This document shows positions 57,224-64,000 of a stretch of 64,000 nt of DNA, one piece after another. The stretch is from Sporolactobacillus sp. CQH2019. GTDB taxonomy: Bacteria > Bacillota > Bacilli > Bacillales > Sporolactobacillaceae. Every line of letters starts with the position of its first letter. Positions within the stretch are counted from its first letter, which is position 1. The stretch covers positions 239,595-303,594 of the forward strand of contig NZ_JARAJZ010000003.1 of assembly GCF_028765345.1 (NCBI RefSeq), read 5' to 3'. The position numbers and the translations under genes were made by a program. Under the pieces are notes generated by a model. That model did no database searches and was not told the origin of the DNA. It saw nothing but the letters and a program-made list of their open reading frames with translations.

Positions 57224-58307
57224 TCCCGGTGTCGCAAAAGAACTGGCGCAGAAAGTGATTCAGCTTGCCGACCGCTATAAAGAAAAAACAGGAATTGTGC
57301 CCGCTTTTATGGAAGTCTGCGGGTCACACACGATGGCACTTGCCAGGACGGGTATCAAACTGATGCTTAAAGGGCATGTGCGGCTGATCTCGGGACCGGG
57401 CTGCCCGGTCTGCGTCACCGATCAGAAACAGATCGATGCCATGATCGAAGTCGCCGAGTCCGATGACCGGATCGTCTGCACGTTCGGCGATATGATGCGC
57501 GTTCCCGGATCAAAAAGAAGCCTGCTCAGTGCGAAGACGGATGGGCGCGACGTACGCATCGTCTATTCACCGCTGGACGCTGTCAGGATTGCTGAAGAAA
57601 ATCCTGATAAAGAAGTGATTTTTCTCGGAGTGGGATTTGAGACGACGGTTCCGGTGCTGGCTGCCGCCATCCAGCTGGCCGCGCAGAAAAATGTCGGCAA
57701 CTTTTCGATGTGGGCGACAACCAAACTGGTTCAGCCCGTGCTTCGGGAACTGCTGACCGTCAAAAAGGTAAAAATTAACGGATTTCTGCTTCCGGGACAT
57801 GTCTCGATTGTTCTTGGAGAAAAAGCGTACCAATTCCTGATCGATGAGTTCCGCATGCCGGGTGTAATCAGCGGTTTCGGGCCGGTTGAAATGCTGAGCG
57901 CGATTTATAAACTGCTGGAGATCATCATTGAAGACCGGCCGGCCATTGTCAATAATTATAAAAGTGTTGTCCGGCCGGAAGGCAATACGGCCGCGCAGAA
58001 AATCATGTACGAGTTTTTTGAACCGTGCGATGAAGCGTGGCGCGGACTGGGCGTAATTCCGCAGAGCGGACTGGACATCCGTGAAAAATATGACCGGTTC
58101 AATGCGAAAAAGAGATTCAACATCAAGGTCGGAGAACCGAAAAAAACGCTTTGCCGCTGCGGGGACATGATCTGCGGAATTGCTTCTCCGGAGGAATGCA
58201 TCCTTTTCGGGAAAGCCTGTACGCCGCTGCATCCGATCGGGCCATGCATGGTATCGACGGAAGGCAGCTGCGCGGCACATTACGCTTATATGAGAGAGGA
58301 TGAATGA
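57198..58307 (+). CDS. hypD: Hydrogenase maturation protein HypD
   Basis: A 369-residue [4Fe-4S] scaffold on which Fe receives CN and CO. Motifs FMEVCGSHTMAL, SGPGCPVCVT, FEPC and C-terminal CRCGDMICG with further Cys hold the cluster and redox thiols. The GTG at 57198 has GGGGGAAG at 7 nt and lies in the end of hypC. hypE begins 3 bp after its stop. Confidence 0.96.
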   Translation: MPALLEPVDPGVAKELAQKVIQLADRYKEKTGIVPAFMEVCGSHTMALARTGIKLMLKGHVRLISGPGCPVCVTDQKQIDAMIEVAESDDRIVCTFGDMMRVPGSKRSLLSAKTDGRDVRIVYSPLDAVRIAEENPDKEVIFLGVGFETTVPVLAAAIQLAAQKNVGNFSMWATTKLVQPVLRELLTVKKVKINGFLLPGHVSIVLGEKAYQFLIDEFRMPGVISGFGPVEMLSAIYKLLEIIIEDRPAIVNNYKSVVRPEGNTAAQKIMYEFFEPCDEAWRGLGVIPQSGLDIREKYDRFNAKKRFNIKVGEPKKTLCRCGDMICGIASPEECILFGKACTPLHPIGPCMVSTEGSCAAHYAYMREDE

Positions 58308-58310
58308 CCG

Positions 58311-59315
58311 ATGGAGCGCAAGGTCACGCTTGCTTACGGAGACGGCGGAGAACTCGCCCACAAACTGATTCAGCAAGTTTTTGTCTCCGCTTTTGGGAAT
58401 CAGGATGCTTCCCGCTTTGATTCTGCTTTACTGTCGCTGGGAAGCGGGAACATCGCGGTGACGACCGATAGTTTCGTTGTCAATCCGCTGTTTTTTCCCG
58501 GAGGCAGTATCGGCAAGATTGCCGTTGCCGGAACGATCAATGATCTGAGCGTTGCCGGCACGGTTCCGCTGTATCTGACGGCCGGATTTATCATCGAAGA
58601 AGGTTTTCCGCTCGGCGATCTCCGGACAATTGTCCGGTCGCTGGCGGAAGAAGCGGCGGCCGCCGGGGTCCGCGTCGTTGCCGGCGATACGAAGGTTGTG
58701 GAAAAGGGCGGCGCCGACGGCCTTTATATCAATACGACGGGGATCGGCCTGCAGCGCACGGAGCATGCCATCCGACCGGAAGAGATACAGGAAGGCGACG
58801 ATGTGATTATCAGCGGGACGTTGGGCGATCACGGCATTGCGATTCTGGCCGCCCGCGGGGAACTCGGATTGATGACCGATCTGAAGAGCGACTGCGCGCC
58901 GCTGAATCGGATGATTGACAAGGTACTGGAGAGCGGGGCACATGTCCGGATTATGCGCGACCCGACGCGTGGCGGCGTAGCGACGACGCTCGTCGAAATC
59001 GCCGAAGATTTCGGCACCGCCATTGAAATCAGCGAGGCCGCGCTCCCGATCAGGGATGAAGTCAGAGGTGCCTGCGACATTCTTGGATTCGATCCGCTTT
59101 ATCTGGCAAATGAGGGGAAAGTGATCCTGATTGTCGCCCACGAAGATCGGCAAAAGACGCTCGACGCTCTGCGCGCTTTTCCCGAAGGAAGCAATGCCAA
59201 GGTGATCGGGCATGTTATCGGGAAAGAAGCAGGACGGCTGCTGCTTGAAACGCCGCTCGGCAGCAAAAGGCGCCTGCACCGGCTGTCCGGAATGATGCTT
59301 CCGAGAATCTGTTAA
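58311..59315 (+). CDS. hypE: Hydrogenase maturation protein HypE
   Basis: A 334-residue PurM/ThiL-like ATPase that dehydrates its C-terminal S-thiocarbamate to thiocyanate, supplying CN. The terminal cysteine is present (MMLPRIC as the last residues), and VAVAGTINDLSVAG-type and GDTKVVEKGGADG segments are conserved. Last of the hyp genes; 113 bp then separate it from tatA. Confidence 0.96.
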   Translation: MERKVTLAYGDGGELAHKLIQQVFVSAFGNQDASRFDSALLSLGSGNIAVTTDSFVVNPLFFPGGSIGKIAVAGTINDLSVAGTVPLYLTAGFIIEEGFPLGDLRTIVRSLAEEAAAAGVRVVAGDTKVVEKGGADGLYINTTGIGLQRTEHAIRPEEIQEGDDVIISGTLGDHGIAILAARGELGLMTDLKSDCAPLNRMIDKVLESGAHVRIMRDPTRGGVATTLVEIAEDFGTAIEISEAALPIRDEVRGACDILGFDPLYLANEGKVILIVAHEDRQKTLDALRAFPEGSNAKVIGHVIGKEAGRLLLETPLGSKRRLHRLSGMMLPRIC

Positions 59316-59428
59316 ACCCGGGCCCGGAAGCATGCGGGTCCCGCCTGACGATTTCGGAGGCACAGAAGAGTACCTTAAGAAGCAGTGAATCAAGGCAATT
59401 CTTTCAACTATAAAAGGAGCTGGTAAAA

Positions 59429-59683
59429 ATGGGTATCGGCAATATCGGTATTCCCGGTTTAATCCTGATTCTGATTGTGGCACTTGTCATTTTCGGACCG
59501 TCGAAACTTCCGGAAATCGGCCGGGCATTCGGCAAGTCTCTGAAGGAATTTAAAAGCGCCACTCAGGGCCTGACATCGACAGAGGACGAACCGAAAAAAG
59601 ACAAGCAGACGATCACGGAGAGCAAAGTAACGGAAAGCGAAACAACAGAAAGCAAAACACCAGAGGGAGAAAAAAAAGACTGA
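59429..59683 (+). CDS. tatA: Twin-arginine translocase component TatA
   Basis: An 84-residue TatA: one membrane helix ([20 protein letters not shown]), the [10 protein letters not shown] hinge, an amphipathic helix ([17 protein letters not shown]) and a charged tail of Thr/Glu/Lys repeats. TatA oligomers line the folded-protein pore. ATG 59429 follows AAAGGAG. With tatC it forms a minimal TatAC system right after the hydrogenase operon, whose small subunit needs it. An internal promoter in the 113-bp gap (CTATAAAAGG) is possible. Confidence 0.95.
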   Translation: MGIGNIGIPGLILILIVALVIFGPSKLPEIGRAFGKSLKEFKSATQGLTSTEDEPKKDKQTITESKVTESETTESKTPEGEKKD

Positions 59684-59703
59684 GAGAATTCGGGTGAAAT
59701 CAA

Positions 59704-60456
59704 ATGAAGAATAGTCAGAAGATGACATTGTTAGAACACCTGAATGATCTGCGCAAGCGATTTATTGTTGTACTTGTGACGTTTGTTTTGAGCTTTGCGG
59801 GTACGCTCGTCTTTGTACGCCCTCTTTACCGCTGGCTGGTCAATGATCTGAGCATACGCGGGAAACTGACAGTTCTCGGTCCGACGGATATCATCTGGGT
59901 CTATTTCATGCTGGCCGGGGTCGTTGCGATCGGCGTCACGATTCCGATTGCGGCATGGCAGCTCTGGGTATTTGTCGCGCCGGCATTGACGGAAAAAGAG
60001 CGTAAAATCGCACTGGCTTATATCCCTTCTATCTTTTTGCTGTTCTTTTGCGGCGTTTTTTTCGGATATTTCGTTGTTTTCCCGAATATCCTTCATTTTC
60101 TGGTAGCCATGAATGCGGGCATGTTCACTGTGATGTTTACGACCGAAAAATATTTCGGCTTTTTACTGAATATTGTTCTGCCGTTCGGGTTCCTTTTCGA
60201 ACTTCCGGTTGTCGTTGTCTTCCTGACGAATCTCGGCATTCTGACACCTGCCCGGATGCGGAAAATGCGGAAAGCTGCCTATCTCATCCTGGTTATACTG
60301 GCAACGATGATTTCTCCTCCGGACTTTGTTTCGCATTCGCTTGTCGCTGTTCCGCTTCTCCTTCTCTATGAGATCAGTGTCACATTTTCCTCCGTGGCAT
60401 TCCGGCGGAAACAAAGAAGGATGCGGGCAGCCGAAAAAGAGCTGTCGACTTTATAA
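59704..60456 (+). CDS. tatC: Twin-arginine translocase receptor TatC
   Basis: A 250-residue TatC with six predicted helices, the N-terminal LLEHLNDLRKRFIV signature (signal-peptide-binding surface) and FGFLFELPVVVVFL. It recognises the RR signal and recruits TatA. It starts 20 bp after tatA. No TatB is present, as is usual for Bacillales. Confidence 0.95.
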   Translation: MKNSQKMTLLEHLNDLRKRFIVVLVTFVLSFAGTLVFVRPLYRWLVNDLSIRGKLTVLGPTDIIWVYFMLAGVVAIGVTIPIAAWQLWVFVAPALTEKERKIALAYIPSIFLLFFCGVFFGYFVVFPNILHFLVAMNAGMFTVMFTTEKYFGFLLNIVLPFGFLFELPVVVVFLTNLGILTPARMRKMRKAAYLILVILATMISPPDFVSHSLVAVPLLLLYEISVTFSSVAFRRKQRRMRAAEKELSTL

Positions 60457-60458
60457 AA

Positions 60459-60478
60459 GGCCGGCGCGGCCGTCTTTA
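60459..60478 (+). terminator. Terminator after tatC
   Basis: GGCCGGCGCGGCC (GGCCG-GCG-CGGCC) followed by GTCTTT, just after the tatC stop. Confidence 0.55.
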
Positions 60479-60572
60479 TTCATGATTCTTTCCGTTTCGG
60501 TTGCGGCGGGGCACAGCATATGTTAAATTAAAGATGAAGGCAACTTGAACGTGAAGATAGGAGCGTTAGTTC

Positions 60573-60803
60573 ATGCATACATTCTTGCTGGTTGTGCTGC
60601 TTGTTTCCGCACTGGTCATGGTGGTTTTGATCATGATGCAGAGAAGCCGCGGAGACGGCCTTTCTGAAGCGATCACAGGCGGCGCGGAACAACTGTTCAG
60701 CAAGCAGAAATCGAGAGGCATTGAGGTCGGTCTGAATCGATTGACGGTCTTTTTTTCAGTCGTATTCTTTGTTTCCGCATTTCTGCTCGGTTACTACTTT
60801 TAA
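60573..60803 (+). CDS. secG: Preprotein translocase subunit SecG
   Basis: A 76-residue SecG with two membrane helices (LLVVLLVSALVMVVLIMMQ; LTVFFSVVFFVSAFLLGYYF) and the conserved loop QRSRGDGLSEAITGGAEQLF. It assists SecA cycling at SecYE. ATG 60573 follows a TAGGAGCG site. It heads the secG-est-rnr order known from Bacillus. Confidence 0.95.
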   Translation: MHTFLLVVLLVSALVMVVLIMMQRSRGDGLSEAITGGAEQLFSKQKSRGIEVGLNRLTVFFSVVFFVSAFLLGYYF

Positions 60804-60913
60804 AAGAGGATACAGGACTTAATGAACCGGAGGGGTAATCGGAGGTGGATTGCCGTTCCGGTTTTGCTGTTTCGCAGCAGTCCGGACAATCGCAGAATAA
60901 GCCCTGAACGTGA

Positions 60914-60940
60914 AGCCGTGCCGCGGTTTTCACGGCTTTT
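60914..60940 (+). terminator. Terminator of secG
   Basis: AGCCGTG pairs with CACGGCT, followed by TTTCGG; the T tract is short. Confidence 0.55.
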
Positions 60941-61069
60941 CGGCGATCTTTAGACCTGCTCCGTATTATAGCGTATAATATGTGTAAAGAAACAGAGAAA
61001 ATGGCAATTTCTGTTGATTAAGACGGCCAGCCGGCTGAAAACAGAAAATTGCCGGGAGGATGACGGGAA

Positions 61070-61819
61070 ATGAAGGTCAGGCCTCCGAAACCTTTCTTTT
61101 TTGAAGGCGGAACGCGTGCCGTTCTTCTCCTGCACGGATTTACCGGCAATTCAACGGATGTCCGCCAGCTGGGCCGTTATTTGTACAAGCGCGGGTATAC
61201 GTGCTACGGACCGCACTACAAAGGGCATGCGGTGCCTCCCGAAGAGCTGATGAAAACGACGCCGGCCGACTGGTGGCAGGATGTCCGCGAGGCTTACGGC
61301 TATCTGAATCGGCTCGGCTATCGGGAAATTGCCGTTTGCGGCCTTTCGATCGGCGGGGTATTTTCCCTCAAATGTGGATACACTTTTCCAGTGAAGGGAT
61401 TAATACCGATGTGCGCGCCGGCGGGCAGCCGGAAGCAGGACAGGATCTATGCAGGAGTTCTCAAGTATGCGGAGAATTATAAGATTTATCAGGGAGAAAA
61501 TGATCGGGAAATTGCTGCGGACATGTCGGAAATCAGGAAGAAGGTTCCGGAACTGCTCGCCGCCGTCCGTGATTTGATCCGTGATGTCAGGCTTAATTTG
61601 TACCGCATTACCGTTCCGTCTTTTGTCGTCCAGGGGCGTCTTGACGAAATGATTGATACGAACAGTGCAGAGATTATTTATGATGAAATCCAGTCTGAAA
61701 GAAAACAATTGAATTGGTATGAACAGTCCACACACGTGATCACGTTAGGAACAGAAAAAGCGCAATTGGACCAGGATATCTATGCGTTTCTTGAAAGCCT
61801 GGATTGGTCTGTTTCCTAA
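61070..61819 (+). CDS. est: Carboxylesterase (Est30/YvaK-like)
   Basis: A 249-residue alpha/beta-hydrolase. It opens [20 protein letters not shown], has the oxyanion HGFTGNS, nucleophile Ser in CGLSIGGVF and C-terminal catalytic His in QSTHVITLG. Homologues are medium-chain carboxylesterases or monoacylglycerol lipases. ATG 61070 follows GGGAGGATGA. Between secG and rnr as in Bacillus. Confidence 0.93.
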   Translation: MKVRPPKPFFFEGGTRAVLLLHGFTGNSTDVRQLGRYLYKRGYTCYGPHYKGHAVPPEELMKTTPADWWQDVREAYGYLNRLGYREIAVCGLSIGGVFSLKCGYTFPVKGLIPMCAPAGSRKQDRIYAGVLKYAENYKIYQGENDREIAADMSEIRKKVPELLAAVRDLIRDVRLNLYRITVPSFVVQGRLDEMIDTNSAEIIYDEIQSERKQLNWYEQSTHVITLGTEKAQLDQDIYAFLESLDWSVS

Positions 61820-61839
61820 GAACAGGGAGGTTTATGTAC

Positions 61840-64000
61840 ATGGCAGAAGAACGCATTCAGGAGATTCTGGATTATATGCGGGAAGAAACTTATCGGCCGA
61901 TGACATTGCAGGAGCTGGAGGAAGCCTTCAGCGCGAGCGACAAAGAAAACTTTGCCGATTTTGTCAGAACAATGAATGAAATGGAACAGCAGGGGCTCGT
62001 CATCCGCACACGATCGGACCGTTACGGCCTTCCGGAGAAAATGAATCTGATGAAGGGCCGGGTACAGAGCCATGCCAAGGGCTTTGCCTTTATCATTCCG
62101 GAGGATGAAAAACTGGACGATGTGTTTGTCGGACCCAATGATCTGGCCGGGGCGATGAACGGAGACACGGTCATTATACGGGTTTCTGCAAAGAGCAGCG
62201 ACAGGGGAGACCGTCCTGAAGGCACCGTCATCCGTATACTTGAACGCGCCGTGAAGCAGGTTGTCGGCACTTATAATGCGGGAAAACACTTCGGATTTGT
62301 CATCCCCGACGATAACCGGATCAACGGGGATATTTTCATTCCGGAAAATGCGGAACACGGGGCAATGGAGGGACACAAAGTGGTCGCCGAGATCACCAAA
62401 TATCCCGAAGGCAGAAAAAACGCCGAAGGGATGATCACCCAGATTCTGGGACATAAGAATGATCCGGGCATCGATATTCTTTCGATTATCTACAAGCACG
62501 GCCTGCCGCTCGATTATCCCCCGGAAGTGATGTCCGAAGCCGAAGCCGTTCCCGATGAAATCCGGCCTGAAGATTTTGTCGGCCGCCGCGATCTTCGCGA
62601 TGAAACGATTGTAACGATTGATGGAGAGGATTCAAAAGACCTGGACGATGCCGTCACCGTTACCCGGCTGGATAACGGAAATTATCACTTGGGCGTACAT
62701 ATTGCCGATGTCAGCCATTATGTAACGGAAGGATCCTCGCTCGATGCGGAAGCCTACGAGCGCGGCACCAGTGTCTATCTGGTCGACCGCGTGATTCCGA
62801 TGATTCCGCACCGGCTCTCGAACGGAATCTGCAGCCTGAATCCCCGGACTGACCGGCTTGCAATCAGTTGTGAAATGGAAATCACGCCTAAGGGAGTCGT
62901 CGTCGGCCACGAGATTTTTCCAAGTGTTATACGGACGACGGAACGGATGACTTACACAAATGTCCGAAAGATTCTGCAGCGTGAGGATGATGAAGTACTG
63001 GAACGCTATCACGATCTCATTCCTTTCTTCGACCTGATGGGAGAACTCGCCCATATTCTTGAAGAACAACGGAACGAGCGCGGAGCGATTGATTTTGATT
63101 TTACGGAAGCGAAAATTATTGTCGACGAACAGGGAAAACCGATTGATGTCGTTGTGCGGGAACGGACGGTTGCGGAACGGCTGATCGAATCGTTCATGCT
63201 CGCGGCGAATGAAACGATCGCCGAACATTTTGAAAAACTGCATCTTCCCTTCCTCTATCGCGTGCATGAAGAGCCTAATCCGGAAAAGCTGGAGAAGTTT
63301 TTTGATTTCGCGGTGAATTTCGGGTACGTTCTCAAAGGCTCGCCGGATCATGTTCACCCGCGTACGCTGCAGTCGCTGCTTGAAAAAGTCAAAGGGCAGC
63401 CGGAAGAAGCGGTCATCAGCACCGTGATGCTGCGTTCGATGGCCAAAGCGAAATATGACGACAAGTGTCTCGGACACTTCGGCCTTTCAACCGAATATTA
63501 CACGCACTTCACATCGCCGATCCGCCGCTATCCCGATCTGACGGTTCACAGGCTGATCCGTAAGTACCTGTTCGATCGTCAGACAGATAATAAGACGCAG
63601 GCGTACTGGAAAGAGCGGATGCCGGAAATTGCCAAGCATACGTCGGCCTGCGAACAGCGGGCCGTTGAAGCGGAACGGGACACCGACGACCTGAAGAAGG
63701 CCGAATTCATGCAGGATAAAATCGGCCAGAACTTCGAAGGGGTAGTCAGCGGTGTGACCAATTTCGGCCTGTTTGTCGAACTCCCAAATACGATCGAAGG
63801 ACTGGTCCACATCAGTTATCTGACCGACGATTATTACCGCTACAGCGAGGAGAATATGGCGCTGATCGGCGAACGCACCGGCCATCTGTACCGGATCGGC
63901 GATGAAATCGAGGTACGTGTTCTTGACGTCAACCTCGACGAGCATGCAGTCGATTTCGAGGTCGTCGGCATGAAACCGCAGAAGCCGAGACAGCGGAAAT
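61840..64000 (+). CDS. rnr: Ribonuclease R (3' truncated by window end)
   Basis: RNase R, a 3'-5' exoribonuclease that degrades structured RNA. About 720 codons are visible. Order: N-terminal helical domain, cold-shock domains ([34 protein letters not shown]), RNB catalytic domain with [16 protein letters not shown] and [11 protein letters not shown], and an S1 domain beginning [24 protein letters not shown] 61840 has AGGGAGG at 9 nt; ATGs at 61834 and 61837-frame neighbours are too close to it. No frameshift is seen. Confidence 0.96.
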   Translation, partial: MAEERIQEILDYMREETYRPMTLQELEEAFSASDKENFADFVRTMNEMEQQGLVIRTRSDRYGLPEKMNLMKGRVQSHAKGFAFIIPEDEKLDDVFVGPNDLAGAMNGDTVIIRVSAKSSDRGDRPEGTVIRILERAVKQVVGTYNAGKHFGFVIPDDNRINGDIFIPENAEHGAMEGHKVVAEITKYPEGRKNAEGMITQILGHKNDPGIDILSIIYKHGLPLDYPPEVMSEAEAVPDEIRPEDFVGRRDLRDETIVTIDGEDSKDLDDAVTVTRLDNGNYHLGVHIADVSHYVTEGSSLDAEAYERGTSVYLVDRVIPMIPHRLSNGICSLNPRTDRLAISCEMEITPKGVVVGHEIFPSVIRTTERMTYTNVRKILQREDDEVLERYHDLIPFFDLMGELAHILEEQRNERGAIDFDFTEAKIIVDEQGKPIDVVVRERTVAERLIESFMLAANETIAEHFEKLHLPFLYRVHEEPNPEKLEKFFDFAVNFGYVLKGSPDHVHPRTLQSLLEKVKGQPEEAVISTVMLRSMAKAKYDDKCLGHFGLSTEYYTHFTSPIRRYPDLTVHRLIRKYLFDRQTDNKTQAYWKERMPEIAKHTSACEQRAVEAERDTDDLKKAEFMQDKIGQNFEGVVSGVTNFGLFVELPNTIEGLVHISYLTDDYYRYSEENMALIGERTGHLYRIGDEIEVRVLDVNLDEHAVDFEVVGMKPQKPRQRK

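Noticed and set aside
60822-60953. 43-codon frame after secG
   Set aside because: It overlaps the probable secG terminator, is Arg-rich and has no family resemblance.

Overview
The window looks like chromosome from a motile, endospore-forming, low-to-mid-GC Gram-positive bacterium of the order Bacillales. Gene order follows the Bacillus subtilis flagellin-to-ribonuclease R region closely: hag, flaG-fliD-fliS-fliT, hpf, secA-prfB, ftsEX, ctpB, minJ, uvrBA, hprK, lgt, trxB, rapZ-glmR-whiA-crh, clpP, cggR-gapA-pgk-tpiA-eno, secG-est-rnr. A CotD-type spore coat gene, crh, abrB and CtsR/CggR-type operators agree with this. The roughly 50% GC and frequent GTG/TTG starts would suit a Sporolactobacillus-like lineage, but that is inference only. 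Almost everything reads on the + strand; clpP, one tRNA-Arg and one 46-codon gene are on the - strand.

Layout. 1-9160: flagellin and its glycosylation. A nonulosonic-acid (legionaminic-type) dehydratase/aminotransferase pair, flagellin with a sigma-D promoter and a CsrA-type leader, an unknown protein with a Maf-type glycosyltransferase, then flaG-fliD-fliS-fliT behind a second sigma-D promoter. 9160-10440: a non-coding stretch with a 21-bp-periodic array and a small - strand gene behind an Fnr-like box. 10443-28006: hpf, secA-prfB (with the programmed frameshift), yitT-type, ftsEX, ctpB, minJ, abrB, uvrBA, pspC/yvlD types. 28325-37526: hprK, lgt, doxX behind an Fnr-like box, a TPR protein, trxB, rapZ-glmR-whiA-crh. 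37595-40661: clpP (-), tRNA-Arg(CCG) (-), a 0.8-kb non-coding region with two 21-bp-periodic arrays, and a cotD-like gene. 40928-48386: sigma-54 gene and the glycolytic operon cggR-gapA-pgk-tpiA-eno, which has no phosphoglycerate mutase gene. 48745-60456: a complete membrane-bound [NiFe] hydrogenase operon, hyaA-hyaB-hyaC/D fusion-orf142-hypABFCDE, followed by tatA-tatC. 60573-64000: secG, carboxylesterase, rnr (cut by the window end).

How it works together. The hydrogenase small subunit has a Tat signal and the Tat pore genes directly follow the maturation genes, so the operon encodes enzyme, membrane cytochrome, maturation factors and export route. A CRP/Fnr-type palindrome lies upstream of the hydrogenase operon and of doxX with an identical 21-nt gap to the -10 box, which suggests a small anaerobiosis regulon. 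A third, weaker box lies upstream of the 46-codon gene. HprK and Crh are both encoded here, and cre-like sites lie upstream of the hydrogenase operon and of hpf, so catabolite control is plausible at both.

Most notable: (1) the in-frame fusion of the hydrogenase cytochrome b with its maturation endopeptidase; (2) three intergenic arrays sharing a 21-bp (occasionally 19-bp) period with different cores, one with an 82-bp higher-order repeat; (3) the matched Fnr-like promoters; (4) the hag leader with a CsrA-type GGA hairpin and an overlapping 20-codon upstream frame.
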